Shown: positions 6,529-13,883 of the stretch, one piece after another
Layout: each line of letters begins with the position of its first letter
Numbering within the stretch: the stretch's first letter is position 1
Assembly: GCA_041609715.1 (NCBI GenBank)
Contig: JBFIQI010000016.1
Span: 1 to 26,063, forward strand
Origin: JABDLF01 sp041609715
Lineage (GTDB): Bacteria; Pseudomonadota; Gammaproteobacteria; Steroidobacterales; JABDLF01
Reading direction: 5' to 3'
Length of the DNA: 26,063 nt
Made by a program: the position numbers and the translations under genes
Notes under the pieces: generated by a model
Databases searched by the model: none
Told to the model about the DNA's origin: nothing
The model's input: the letters and a program-made list of their open reading frames with translations, nothing else

Positions 6529-7347
6529 ATGAAACTCGCACCGACAAGCAGCGCCACCTGGCTGGTGGCCGCCTGGGCAGTTCTGCTCTTGCCGGTTTAC
6601 GCCGCCAGCGACGACAGCGCCGGATCACGTTACAGTCGCAGCGTCGAAGGCCGCAGCGATGCAGCTGCCGAGCTGAGGACGGGCCTCGCGGGGGCGGTCA
6701 CCCGGGAGCATACCGAGCTGATTTCCCAGGGGCCTCGCATATCGCCGGGGCGTACCACGAATGCCAACAAGCCAACGCCGTCGAGTACCGTTGCCGTCAC
6801 CAAGGCAAGTCACGAAGACCGCGATTTCCAAATCTATGACGCCGACAGCGAGGTGTTTTACGACTTCGACCACGACGGCTATTACCATGGCTTTGCCGTA
6901 AGCTTCGATGCGGATGTCAGCGATGGTGTTGCCGATGTCTTTGCCGAGCTCTACCTCAGCCGCAACGGTGGCCCCTGGAACCACTATTTCACCACGCGGG
7001 TTTTCAGTATTTTCGGCGCCACGTCAGAAGATGAGTACGAGGTGATCACGGAGCTCGACGCAGGCTACCCGTCCGGCGATTACGATGTACTCATCGAGCT
7101 GTACGACGCGGCCAGTGGCGATTTCCTGACCGACTTCGGCCCGGACGACAGTTTCGCGCTGGCATTCTTGCCCCTCGAAGACGCCGAGCGCGACCTGCCG
7201 CCCGTCTACCACGGCGGCTATCACGGCGGTGGCAGCAGCGGCCCCATTTTGCTGGTGCTGCTACTTGTGCTGCTGGCTCGTCGGCAGCTGCGCCATGAGC
7301 GACGCGCTCTGGCTACTACAGACCCAGCACCGCGGGGCCCTGCCTGA
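6529..7347 (+). CDS. Choice-of-anchor H family protein with GlyGly-CTERM tail
   Basis: The product has 272 residues. The N-terminal signal peptide is at about 1-25 ('VAAWAVLLLPVYAASDD'). The conserved block 'DRDFQIYDADSEVFYDFDHDGYY', read at about 97-119, leads into a compact beta domain (to about residue 215) matching choice-of-anchor H proteins. The end 'HGGYHGGGSSGPILLVLLLVL' followed by 'ARRQLRHERR' is a GlyGly-CTERM sorting signal: a Gly-rich stretch, one hydrophobic helix and an Arg cluster. Rhombosortase normally cuts such tails, after which the protein is exported by type II secretion; no rhombosortase gene is in this window. An Asp-rich loop may bind Ca2+. Shine-Dalgarno is GGGAG at 6516-6520. 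The last 32 bases overlap the convergent peptidase gene. Confidence 0.85.
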   Translation: MKLAPTSSATWLVAAWAVLLLPVYAASDDSAGSRYSRSVEGRSDAAAELRTGLAGAVTREHTELISQGPRISPGRTTNANKPTPSSTVAVTKASHEDRDFQIYDADSEVFYDFDHDGYYHGFAVSFDADVSDGVADVFAELYLSRNGGPWNHYFTTRVFSIFGATSEDEYEVITELDAGYPSGDYDVLIELYDAASGDFLTDFGPDDSFALAFLPLEDAERDLPPVYHGGYHGGGSSGPILLVLLLVLLARRQLRHERRALATTDPAPRGPA

Positions 7348-8974
7348 AGACAATGTCCACCGGGATCCCGGCAGCGTCCAGCCTGTCAAGGTCCGCCTGC
7401 AGTTGCTCGCCCACCACCCCCGAGGTGGCGAGCAGCTTGCTGGCACCCTCGTAGTCGCCGTTACCCTGTATGGTCAGAATCAGGTTGGATAACGCATCCA
7501 TGGCGGCAGCCAGTGCTTCGGGGTTCACCCGGTAACGGCCGGTGTCGGCATCGCGCTCAAAGGCTCCCATCTCCCTGAAGAAATTGAAGCGCACCATATT
7601 GGCACGACCATGGGCACTGGTGGCGCCAAAGCGTATGGATCTGAAGATGCTGGCCATGAAAGTCACGTAATTGTCCATCAGCTCCCCGTCGGGAATCTCT
7701 TCCCGGGCGCGCAGGCTGGTGATCATGTAAAGACCAAGGATATCGGCCTTGCCTTCCTCCATGGCCGAAGCCGCCTCCTTCAGGGCCTGGCGCACGGTAC
7801 CGCTTCCATCTACCGTGTTCTTTATACCCAGACCGTGAGCAACCTCATGAAACATGGTGTTGGCGAAAAAAGCATCGAAGGTGACATGTTGCAACTGGTC
7901 TTGAGCGATTAACTCGCCGGCTATGGGCACCAGGATCTGGTCGAACTTGGCGCGCATGGTGTTCTTCAGCTGCAGTCGCCGCGTACCTTTTTGCAGCTGG
8001 ACTTCCTCATCATTGGGCAAATTGATGGCAATGGTCTTGGAACCGGCGTTGCAATCGCCCGCATAATAAATCGCGTCGTAAGCATTCAGTTCCGAGTCCG
8101 TGCCCGGGACTTCTGATTTGTAAGCTGCGGGCACCGGCAGGCCATTCTGCAGGTCAGGAAGAAATCCCGCGTAACGCGACAAGCGTTCGCTCCAGTCCAG
8201 GTCTTTAATCAGTACGTAGGCTTCGAACGCGGCCCGGTACCCGAAAAGCTGATCCTCGTAAGTCTCGATCGGGCCGATAACCAGGTCGATGGGGTTGTTT
8301 TTCATATCCATCCAGGCCAGGTCGCTGGGCTGGTATTCATTGCTTTCGAAGGCCGCCGCGCGCAGCCGCAGGTAGTTTGCGAAATCCTCGTCCGCCGCCA
8401 GCTCGGCCGCTTCACGCAGTAAGCTGGAAGCGCGCGCCAGCTGTTCGGCAAACGCTTCGTTGTAAGGCACCAACTTCAAGCTTCCATTCGCGTCCCTGCG
8501 GACCAGGGAATAAAGACCGCGCTTCTCAGGCTCATCCCAGGCCTCGAATTCTTCTACGCTCATGTCCCGGGGATAATAATTGGCGCCCGGTGGTTTGGAC
8601 CCGACACCCGCCACGAACGGCCGGTTACCCGCCAGCCGGTCCCAGGGCCCATAGTTGATTTCCGCGAACCGCCGGGTCTGCGATTCTGTCAGCCCCTCCA
8701 GCAGCGGCCCCGGCTCGCCATATGCCTGGCGCCAGAACAGACCGTCCATGATCTCGGCGGCCTGAATCAGCAGGACGAGCATCTGCCGCTGGTCATCGCT
8801 CAGGTGGCTGATGTCAGCGCTCAGGCTGACCGGCGCATAGCTGTCCACCCGCACCGGCGCCAGCTCGGCAACGGATGCCGGGGTTGCGCTCTCTTGTGGG
8901 GGCGGCGCTGCCTGTTTTCCACACCCCGCCAGCAAGACCAGGCTGGCCGCCAGCAAGCCAAATTCTTTGCGCAT
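7316..8974 (-). CDS. M49 (dipeptidyl-peptidase III)-like zinc peptidase, lipoprotein
   Basis: The product has 552 residues. It starts with a lipoprotein signal ('LLAASLVLLAGC', lipid-modified Cys18) followed by an Ala/Pro/Gln-rich linker, so it should be anchored in the periplasm or outer membrane. The zinc site is 'MFHEVAHGLG' (HEVAH at 376-380), with 'MEEGKADILGLY' at 405-416 supplying the likely third ligand Glu and an Asp. This pairing is characteristic of family M49 and of peptidase-like proteins related to it. The classic M49 motif is HEXXGH, so the short HEXXH seen here marks a bacterial variant. Substrate is unknown; M49 enzymes remove dipeptides from oligopeptide N-termini. A perfect AAGGAGG lies five bases before the ATG, so strong translation is expected. 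Confidence 0.82.
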   Translation of the reverse strand: MRKEFGLLAASLVLLAGCGKQAAPPPQESATPASVAELAPVRVDSYAPVSLSADISHLSDDQRQMLVLLIQAAEIMDGLFWRQAYGEPGPLLEGLTESQTRRFAEINYGPWDRLAGNRPFVAGVGSKPPGANYYPRDMSVEEFEAWDEPEKRGLYSLVRRDANGSLKLVPYNEAFAEQLARASSLLREAAELAADEDFANYLRLRAAAFESNEYQPSDLAWMDMKNNPIDLVIGPIETYEDQLFGYRAAFEAYVLIKDLDWSERLSRYAGFLPDLQNGLPVPAAYKSEVPGTDSELNAYDAIYYAGDCNAGSKTIAINLPNDEEVQLQKGTRRLQLKNTMRAKFDQILVPIAGELIAQDQLQHVTFDAFFANTMFHEVAHGLGIKNTVDGSGTVRQALKEAASAMEEGKADILGLYMITSLRAREEIPDGELMDNYVTFMASIFRSIRFGATSAHGRANMVRFNFFREMGAFERDADTGRYRVNPEALAAAMDALSNLILTIQGNGDYEGASKLLATSGVVGEQLQADLDRLDAAGIPVDIVFRQGPAVLGL

Positions 8975-9093
8975 TTATTCCTCCTTGCTGCGGGATAGCA
9001 CCCGCGACCATGGGCCGCACATGCTATCACGGGTGCTCTTAGCGACGGTGCTTTACAATAGCAACGGATATTACCCGGGAGGAGTGCTTATTG

Positions 9094-10140
9094 ATGGCCG
9101 GATGGCAGGCATTCAAAGACAAGGTGGCGGTGTTGTGGGGCAGCCGCGGCGGCGCGGCGCCAGGGGGCGAGAAGCCGCGTCGCAAACGACCCGCGCTGAT
9201 TGTCATCGCGGTGTTACTGCTCGTGTTGTGGGCGGTCTCCTGGTACTGGTCGCGGGAGCCCAAAGTCTTCTGGGTCGACTTCGAAACGGACGGCCGACCT
9301 GCGGTGACGGGTTATGCCACCACCCATGCGTTGCTGGGCGTGGCCAACACCCTTTTAGAGAAGCCCGGCGGCTATCTCAGTAACGACATATTTATCCCCG
9401 GCGTGTACCTCGACAACATCCCCAACTGGGAATTCGGGGCACTGATCCAGGTGCGCGACCTGGCGAGGGTATTGCGCAATGACTATAGCCGCTCCCAGTC
9501 TCAGTCCCTGGAAGATCTCGATCTCGCCAGGGCCGAGCCCCTGTTCAACTTCGACAACCGATCATGGATTCTGCCGGCAACGGAGCGCGAGTACCGCAAA
9601 GCCATTGCGCTCATAGAGCGCTATCAGTCTCGCCTGGTGGAGACCGCCCAACCCAACACCCAGTTTTTCGCCCGCGCTGACAATCTGCGGGAATGGCTGG
9701 CGGTGGTGGAGAAACGCCTGGGCAGCCTGTCGCAGAGGCTCAGCGCCAGCGTCGGCCAGGCGCGGGTCAACACGGATCTCGCAGGCGATCCGGCGGCGGA
9801 CGCGGCAACACCGCGGCCCGAGGTGGTGATCGTCAAGACACCATGGACCGAGATTGATGATGTATTTTTCGAGGCGCGGGGAACGGCCTGGGCGCTGGTG
9901 CATTTTCTGCGTGCGGCCGAGTACGATTTCCGTGAGGTGCTGGCCAAGAAAAACGCAGCGGTTTCCCTGCGCCAGATAATTCGTGAACTCGAAGCGAGCC
10001 TCGAACCCTTACGCAGTCCTATCGTGCTCAACGGTACTGGCTATGGGTTCTTCGCCAACCACTCCCTGGTAATGGCCTCTTACCTGTCACGCGCCAATTC
10101 GGCGGTTATCAATTTGCGGGAACTGCTGGATCAGGGTTAA
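9094..10140 (+). CDS. DUF2333 family membrane-anchored protein
   Basis: This protein of about 348 residues has a basic N-terminus and one transmembrane helix near residues 32-50 ('ALIVIAVLLLVLWAVSWYW'). The large periplasmic domain opens with 'REPKVFWVDFETDGRPAVTGY', a DUF2333 hallmark. It continues with 'GGYLSNDIFIPGVYLDNIPNW' and a helical, charged part to the end. The family is found in gammaproteobacteria and has no assigned function. GGGAGGAG at 9077-9084 precedes the start; a TTG at 9091 directly before the ATG is an alternative. It is transcribed divergently from the peptidase lipoprotein. Confidence 0.88.
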   Translation: MAGWQAFKDKVAVLWGSRGGAAPGGEKPRRKRPALIVIAVLLLVLWAVSWYWSREPKVFWVDFETDGRPAVTGYATTHALLGVANTLLEKPGGYLSNDIFIPGVYLDNIPNWEFGALIQVRDLARVLRNDYSRSQSQSLEDLDLARAEPLFNFDNRSWILPATEREYRKAIALIERYQSRLVETAQPNTQFFARADNLREWLAVVEKRLGSLSQRLSASVGQARVNTDLAGDPAADAATPRPEVVIVKTPWTEIDDVFFEARGTAWALVHFLRAAEYDFREVLAKKNAAVSLRQIIRELEASLEPLRSPIVLNGTGYGFFANHSLVMASYLSRANSAVINLRELLDQG

Positions 10141-10162
10141 AAGCCGGCGCTCGACGGCTTCA

Positions 10163-10405
10163 TTAACGCGCCCGGTCTTCGGGCAATTCCCCGCTCGGCA
10201 CAATTTCGGCAACCCCGAGCTGCTCGGAAAAGACGATCACCACTTTGCCGGAATCGAGCTGCTGTCGCACATGCGCCACCTTTTCCTCCAGCGTGTAATC
10301 GCGGGCTCCGTATTCGGTGCCCTCACGCAGCACGAACTGTTCGATCAAGCCGTGCAGCGCAGCCGGGCTCAGCGCCGAGCGCGGCACCACAACCCAGTCG
10401 CTCAT
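10163..10405 (-). CDS. yheU: YheU/UPF0270 family protein
   Basis: This 80-residue protein aligns by eye with E. coli YheU: 'VPRSALSPAALHGLIEQFVL', 'REGTEYGARDYTLEEKVAHV' and a 'QLDSGKVVIVFSE' strand. UPF0270 proteins are small cytoplasmic proteins without a settled function. The ATG at 10405 overlaps the stop of the upstream aminotransferase (ATGA), a sign of translational coupling at the end of the five-gene operon. The longer upstream frame lies inside the aminotransferase and is not the start. The tail ends in 'GELPEDRAR'. Confidence 0.92.
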   Translation of the reverse strand: MSDWVVVPRSALSPAALHGLIEQFVLREGTEYGARDYTLEEKVAHVRQQLDSGKVVIVFSEQLGVAEIVPSGELPEDRAR

Positions 10406-11322
10406 GCCGGTTCCGGCGGCGCCTCCAGCACCACCTCGCCCCCGGCTTCCACCTCTGCGACAAACAACTCGGTCAGGCGTTCGCACATGGGCCCCGGCCT
10501 GCCGTCACCTATGACGCGCCCGTCGATCCGGGTGACCGGCGCCAGCTCGCCCATGGTGCCCGTGCAAAACACCTCGTCAGCGCGGTAGAACTGGGTCAGG
10601 GATAAATCCGCTTCACGGCAGTCGATACCGGCCGCCGCGCACATTCGCAGCACTGCTGCGCGGGTAACCCCCTCCGGGCAGGCTTTGCAGTACGGAGTCT
10701 GCAGCCGGTCGTCTTTCACCAGGAACAGGTGCGTGGCATTGGTTTCCGCCACGAAACCCTGCGTGTCCAGCATCAGGGCGTCGTCAGCGCCGGCTGTATT
10801 GGCCTCGATTTTCGCCAGGATTGAGGGCAGCAGGTTGTTGTGGTGAATCTTGGGATCCAGGCAATCCGGCGGTGGGCGTCTTACCGAGCTGGTGATCAGG
10901 CTCAGGCCGCTGGTGGCGTAAACCGGTGCTTTGTGTTCCGCCAGCACGATCAGAGTGGGGCCAGACTGGTTGAGACGCGGATCCATGCCCGAGGTCAGTT
11001 TCAGGCCCCGCGTCAGGGTCAAGCGGATATGCACGCCATCCCACATGAAATTGGCCGCCAGCGTGCGGCGCAATTCCTTTACCAGATGCTCGCGTGACGG
11101 AATGTCCTCGAAAGCCAGGGCCAGGGCCGAGCTGCGCAGGCGCTCCAGGTGCTCGCTGAGCCGATAGATCCGGCCGGAATACAACCGCAATCCCTCCCAG
11201 ACCGCGTCGCCTCCCTGGATGCTGCTGTCGAAGGGGCTGATGCCCGCCTGATTGCGATGCACCAGCCGGCCATCGATGTTCACCAGCAGGTCACGGTTCT
11301 TGGGATTGAAGGTTTGCAGCAT
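10402..11322 (-). CDS. Class IV PLP aminotransferase (branched-chain/D-amino-acid aminotransferase-like)
   Basis: The ATG at 11322 gives 306 residues. The fold-type IV pattern is complete: 'SIQGGDAVWEGLRLYSGRIY' near the N-terminus, and the PLP-binding lysine at about residue 158 in 'CLDPKIHHNNLLPSILAKIEA'. 'GFVAETNATHLFLVKDD' contains the conserved Glu that holds the pyridine ring, and the phosphate-binding 'GTMGELAPVTRIDGR' lies near the C-terminus. Family members transfer amino groups of branched-chain or D-amino acids or lyse aminodeoxychorismate; the substrate here is unclear. A TTG at 11352 would overlap the upstream gene by 19 bases; the ATG is more likely. It follows directly on the sulfotransferase-like gene. 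Confidence 0.88.
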   Translation of the reverse strand: MLQTFNPKNRDLLVNIDGRLVHRNQAGISPFDSSIQGGDAVWEGLRLYSGRIYRLSEHLERLRSSALALAFEDIPSREHLVKELRRTLAANFMWDGVHIRLTLTRGLKLTSGMDPRLNQSGPTLIVLAEHKAPVYATSGLSLITSSVRRPPPDCLDPKIHHNNLLPSILAKIEANTAGADDALMLDTQGFVAETNATHLFLVKDDRLQTPYCKACPEGVTRAAVLRMCAAAGIDCREADLSLTQFYRADEVFCTGTMGELAPVTRIDGRVIGDGRPGPMCERLTELFVAEVEAGGEVVLEAPPEPA

Positions 11323-11333
11323 CGGGTTTTCGA

Positions 11334-12077
11334 TCAGCTTTGCAGGCGACAAGAATACAACGATTCATAAATCGGCTCGCAGGCCCTCAGCAAGGACTGC
11401 AGTCGCCGGGGAACTACCACCGGCGCCGGCGAGGGCGCCTTGAAACCTGTGGACTGCCAGACCCCGGAATACCAGTGGGGCGCCCACACGCCGTCGCTGT
11501 CCCGGGGCCCGGGCGGCCAGCTCAGCATGCGCGCGTCGAAGGCGATACCAAGGCGTTCGCACAGGCGGCCGAGCATGCCGGCGGGATCACGCAGCACGTC
11601 ATCGGCACACAGCACCGGCGGCGCCTCGGCCAGGTGCTGGCGGGTACGCTCAAAAAGCGCCAGTTGCTGGGGCAGGCCCGTGTCTTCCAGTTGCGGGTCC
11701 GGCGTGACCTTGTCCAGGGATACCAGCATGCGCGCCGGGTCCCGGATCAAAAACAGATGGCTCAGCCCATCGAGCCAGCGACCGTGCATGTCTGGGAATA
11801 CATGATGGGCCATATGCTTTTGATACTGGATAGGTACGTCCGCCGGCCCCTCGCCCGTGAGCGCCTCTACCACCCTGCGCCAGTCGGCGGACTGGCTCGC
11901 CAGCACTGCTTCCCGACCGGGATGATCGAGGCCGGTGCGGGCCGGGTAGCTTGCGTAAAACGGCTCATCGACGACTGCAGTATCCGGACGATTCTCAAAG
12001 GCGCGCATCATGGCCGTTGAAATATTGCGCGGACCCGACCAGGCCGCGATGCGCAGGATGGCGCCCTGCTGCGTCAC
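11334..12077 (-). CDS. Sulfotransferase-like P-loop protein
   Basis: This 247-residue protein starts at a GTG seven bases after the FKBP stop. The PAPS-binding-type loop 'AAWSGPRNISTAMMRAF' is at residues 11-27. 'HLFLIRDPARMLVSLDKV' at 107-124 is the second nucleotide-contacting element of sulfotransferase folds. The end is Ser/Arg/Pro-rich. True sulfotransferases carry a catalytic His or Glu that I cannot place with certainty, so activity is open. Its sequence style matches the N-terminal half of plant 'branched-chain aminotransferase-like' proteins, whose C-terminal half matches the next gene in this operon. A joint pathway role for the two products is a reasonable inference. Confidence 0.8.
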   Translation of the reverse strand: MTQQGAILRIAAWSGPRNISTAMMRAFENRPDTAVVDEPFYASYPARTGLDHPGREAVLASQSADWRRVVEALTGEGPADVPIQYQKHMAHHVFPDMHGRWLDGLSHLFLIRDPARMLVSLDKVTPDPQLEDTGLPQQLALFERTRQHLAEAPPVLCADDVLRDPAGMLGRLCERLGIAFDARMLSWPPGPRDSDGVWAPHWYSGVWQSTGFKAPSPAPVVVPRRLQSLLRACEPIYESLYSCRLQS

Positions 12078-12084
12078 CGGCGAA

Positions 12085-12615
12085 CTAATCCTTGATATCG
12101 ATCAGTTCGACATCGAAAACCAGCAGGCCCTGGGGTGCGCCGGGACGGGAGCTGTTGGCATAGGCCAGTTCGGGGGGAATCCAGAATCTCCGCTGCTCGC
12201 CTGCAACCATCAATTGCACGCCTTCGGTCCAGCCGGCGATGACGCGATTGAGAGGAAAGGTGGCAGTCTGGCCGCGAACCCGCGAGCTATCGAACATCTC
12301 ACCGTCGCTGGTCCAGCCCGTGTAATGCACCTCAACGCGACTGTCGGACTCCGGGTGTTGGGTACCGGTTCCCGGGACCAGAACCCGCCAGGCCAGCCCG
12401 CTCGCCGAACGCTCGGCATCGGCCGGCACTGCGGCCACATCTTCGGGCGCCGGAATGCTCTGCGGTTGTTCAGTTACGGCAGTCGCTTGCTCCACTGCCG
12501 CGTCCTGCTGACCGCTTGCCGGAGGCGTTTGCGACTTGCCGCAGCCCAGCAACAGCGCTGTCGCCAGCAGTGCCAAAGTCTGCATGCACCATCGCCAGGT
12601 GCCTGGTCTTTTCAT
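12085..12615 (-). CDS. FKBP-type peptidyl-prolyl cis-trans isomerase, lipoprotein
   Basis: The product has 176 residues. The signal peptide ends in a lipobox 'TALLLGCGK' with Cys25, so the protein is anchored to a periplasm-facing membrane. An Ala/Gln/Pro/Val-rich linker spans about 28-70. The FKBP domain from about 72 shows 'RVEVHYTGWTSDGEMFDSS', 'FPLNRVIAGWTEGVQLM' and 'RFWIPPELAYANSSRPG', ending in 'LLVFDVELIDI'. Key binding-pocket residues (Tyr, Phe/Asp, Val-Ile, Trp, Tyr) are in place. It catalyses proline isomerisation of exported proteins. Its Shine-Dalgarno AAGGA lies in the tail of the upstream peptidase gene, and the two genes are only three bases apart. Confidence 0.93.
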   Translation of the reverse strand: MKRPGTWRWCMQTLALLATALLLGCGKSQTPPASGQQDAAVEQATAVTEQPQSIPAPEDVAAVPADAERSASGLAWRVLVPGTGTQHPESDSRVEVHYTGWTSDGEMFDSSRVRGQTATFPLNRVIAGWTEGVQLMVAGEQRRFWIPPELAYANSSRPGAPQGLLVFDVELIDIKD

Positions 12616-12618
12616 GGC

Positions 12619-13653
12619 TCAGTCCTTGTAAATGAGAATGTCGAGACGTGCGTTGGACATGCGGACAGCACGGTACATGCCTTCGGTATTGAACGGCATG
12701 GCAACATTACCCTCGGTATCCATGGCGATCACTCCGCCGCTGCCGCCTGCCGTTACCAGTTCGCGCAGCACCACGTGCTCGGCAGCGACTCGAAGACTTT
12801 CGCCGGCATGCTGCTTGCGTGCGCAAATCTCGTGAGCAACCGCATGACGAATAAAAAATTCACCGTGACCGGTAGCCGAAACCGCGCACGAGGCATTGTT
12901 GGCGTAAGTGCCTGCGCCAATGATGGGGGAATCTCCGACGCGTCCCCAGCGCTTGTTGGTGGTCCCACCGGTGGAGGTGCCCGCAGCCAGGTTGCCCTGC
13001 TGATCCAGTGCCACAGCGCCCACTGTTCCCAACTTGGTTTCGAATTGCAGCGGATCATGCATGGAACCCGCATCTATCTGCTCGCGCTGCTGGGCTGCCT
13101 TCAGTTGTTGTAGCCGGAATTCGGTCCCGAAATAGTCGTTATCGACCAGCTCCAGCCCTGAGCGCTCCGCAAACTCGTCGGCGCCATCCCCCGAGAGCAT
13201 CACGTGTACCGACTCGTCCATGACTTTGCGCGCCAGCAGAATCGGGTTGCGTACTCGCCGCACCGATGCCACTGCACCGGCACTCAGGGTCTTGCCGTCC
13301 ATCAGCGAGGCATCCAGCTCGTGGGTCTGGGCGTGGGTGTAAACCGCGCCGTGGCCGGCGTTAAAACGCGGCGAGTCCTCCAGCACAAGTATCGCCGCCT
13401 GCACCGCGTCCAGACTGCTGCCACCCTTTGCCAGCACGGTGTAACCCGCGTCCAGCGCTTCACCCAGGTCAGCACGAATCGCCGCTTCCTTGTCTGCCGA
13501 AAGGTCGGCGCGGGTAATGGTCCCCGCACCGCCATGAATAACCAGACCGAAAACCGGTTCGCCAGCTATCGCGACTCCCATGCCCAAGACCCCCGGGGCG
13601 CATGCGCCCACCAGCAGCAGCATCACCAAAAACCGCAGTCGTTTGAAATTCAT
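12619..13653 (-). CDS. iaaA: Isoaspartyl peptidase/L-asparaginase (Ntn hydrolase), exported
   Basis: The preferred start at 13653 gives 344 residues. The N-terminal stretch to about residue 31 is a signal peptide ('LRFLVMLLLVGACAPGVLG'); its VGAC could also serve as a lipobox. The core is typical: 'VIHGGAGTI', 'GGSSLDAVQAAILVLEDSP' and 'FNAGHGAVYT'. The autoprocessing site is 'KLGTVGAVALD', with Thr210 as the expected nucleophile after cleavage before it. 'STGGTTNKRWGRVGDSPIIG' and 'GGSGGVIAMDTEGN' follow. The enzyme cleaves isoaspartyl dipeptides and asparagine. E. coli IaaA is cytoplasmic, so export here is a difference. The longer frame to 13815 lacks support and is rejected. This is the first gene of a five-gene operon. 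Confidence 0.92.
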   Translation of the reverse strand: MNFKRLRFLVMLLLVGACAPGVLGMGVAIAGEPVFGLVIHGGAGTITRADLSADKEAAIRADLGEALDAGYTVLAKGGSSLDAVQAAILVLEDSPRFNAGHGAVYTHAQTHELDASLMDGKTLSAGAVASVRRVRNPILLARKVMDESVHVMLSGDGADEFAERSGLELVDNDYFGTEFRLQQLKAAQQREQIDAGSMHDPLQFETKLGTVGAVALDQQGNLAAGTSTGGTTNKRWGRVGDSPIIGAGTYANNASCAVSATGHGEFFIRHAVAHEICARKQHAGESLRVAAEHVVLRELVTAGGSGGVIAMDTEGNVAMPFNTEGMYRAVRMSNARLDILIYKD

Positions 13654-13883
13654 TTTCCGGCCAGCTCGTCCATTTAATTCGGACACCATTGTGACAGAAA
13701 ATTCTGCATATGCCCCGAAACCTGCCCTTTCCCGGGGGTTATCGCGACTGGCTGGCGGATGATAAAATACAGGGCTGTTTTCGCCCCGGCACCGGCACCA
13801 GATCGCGGTTACCAACCCCGGGGGCCTCGCAGCACCTTTGCCGACTGTGTGGTTGGCAATCCCGGACCGAAGGAATCCAGAGC

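Noticed and set aside
12010..13113. A 367-residue open frame on the plus strand.
   Set aside because: It is antisense to the sulfotransferase-like, FKBP and isoaspartyl peptidase genes, all of which have clear motifs; no motif appears in this frame.
13654..13815. N-terminal extension of the isoaspartyl peptidase to 13815.
   Set aside because: The extension would put a signal peptide in the middle of the protein; the start at 13653 places it at the N-terminus.
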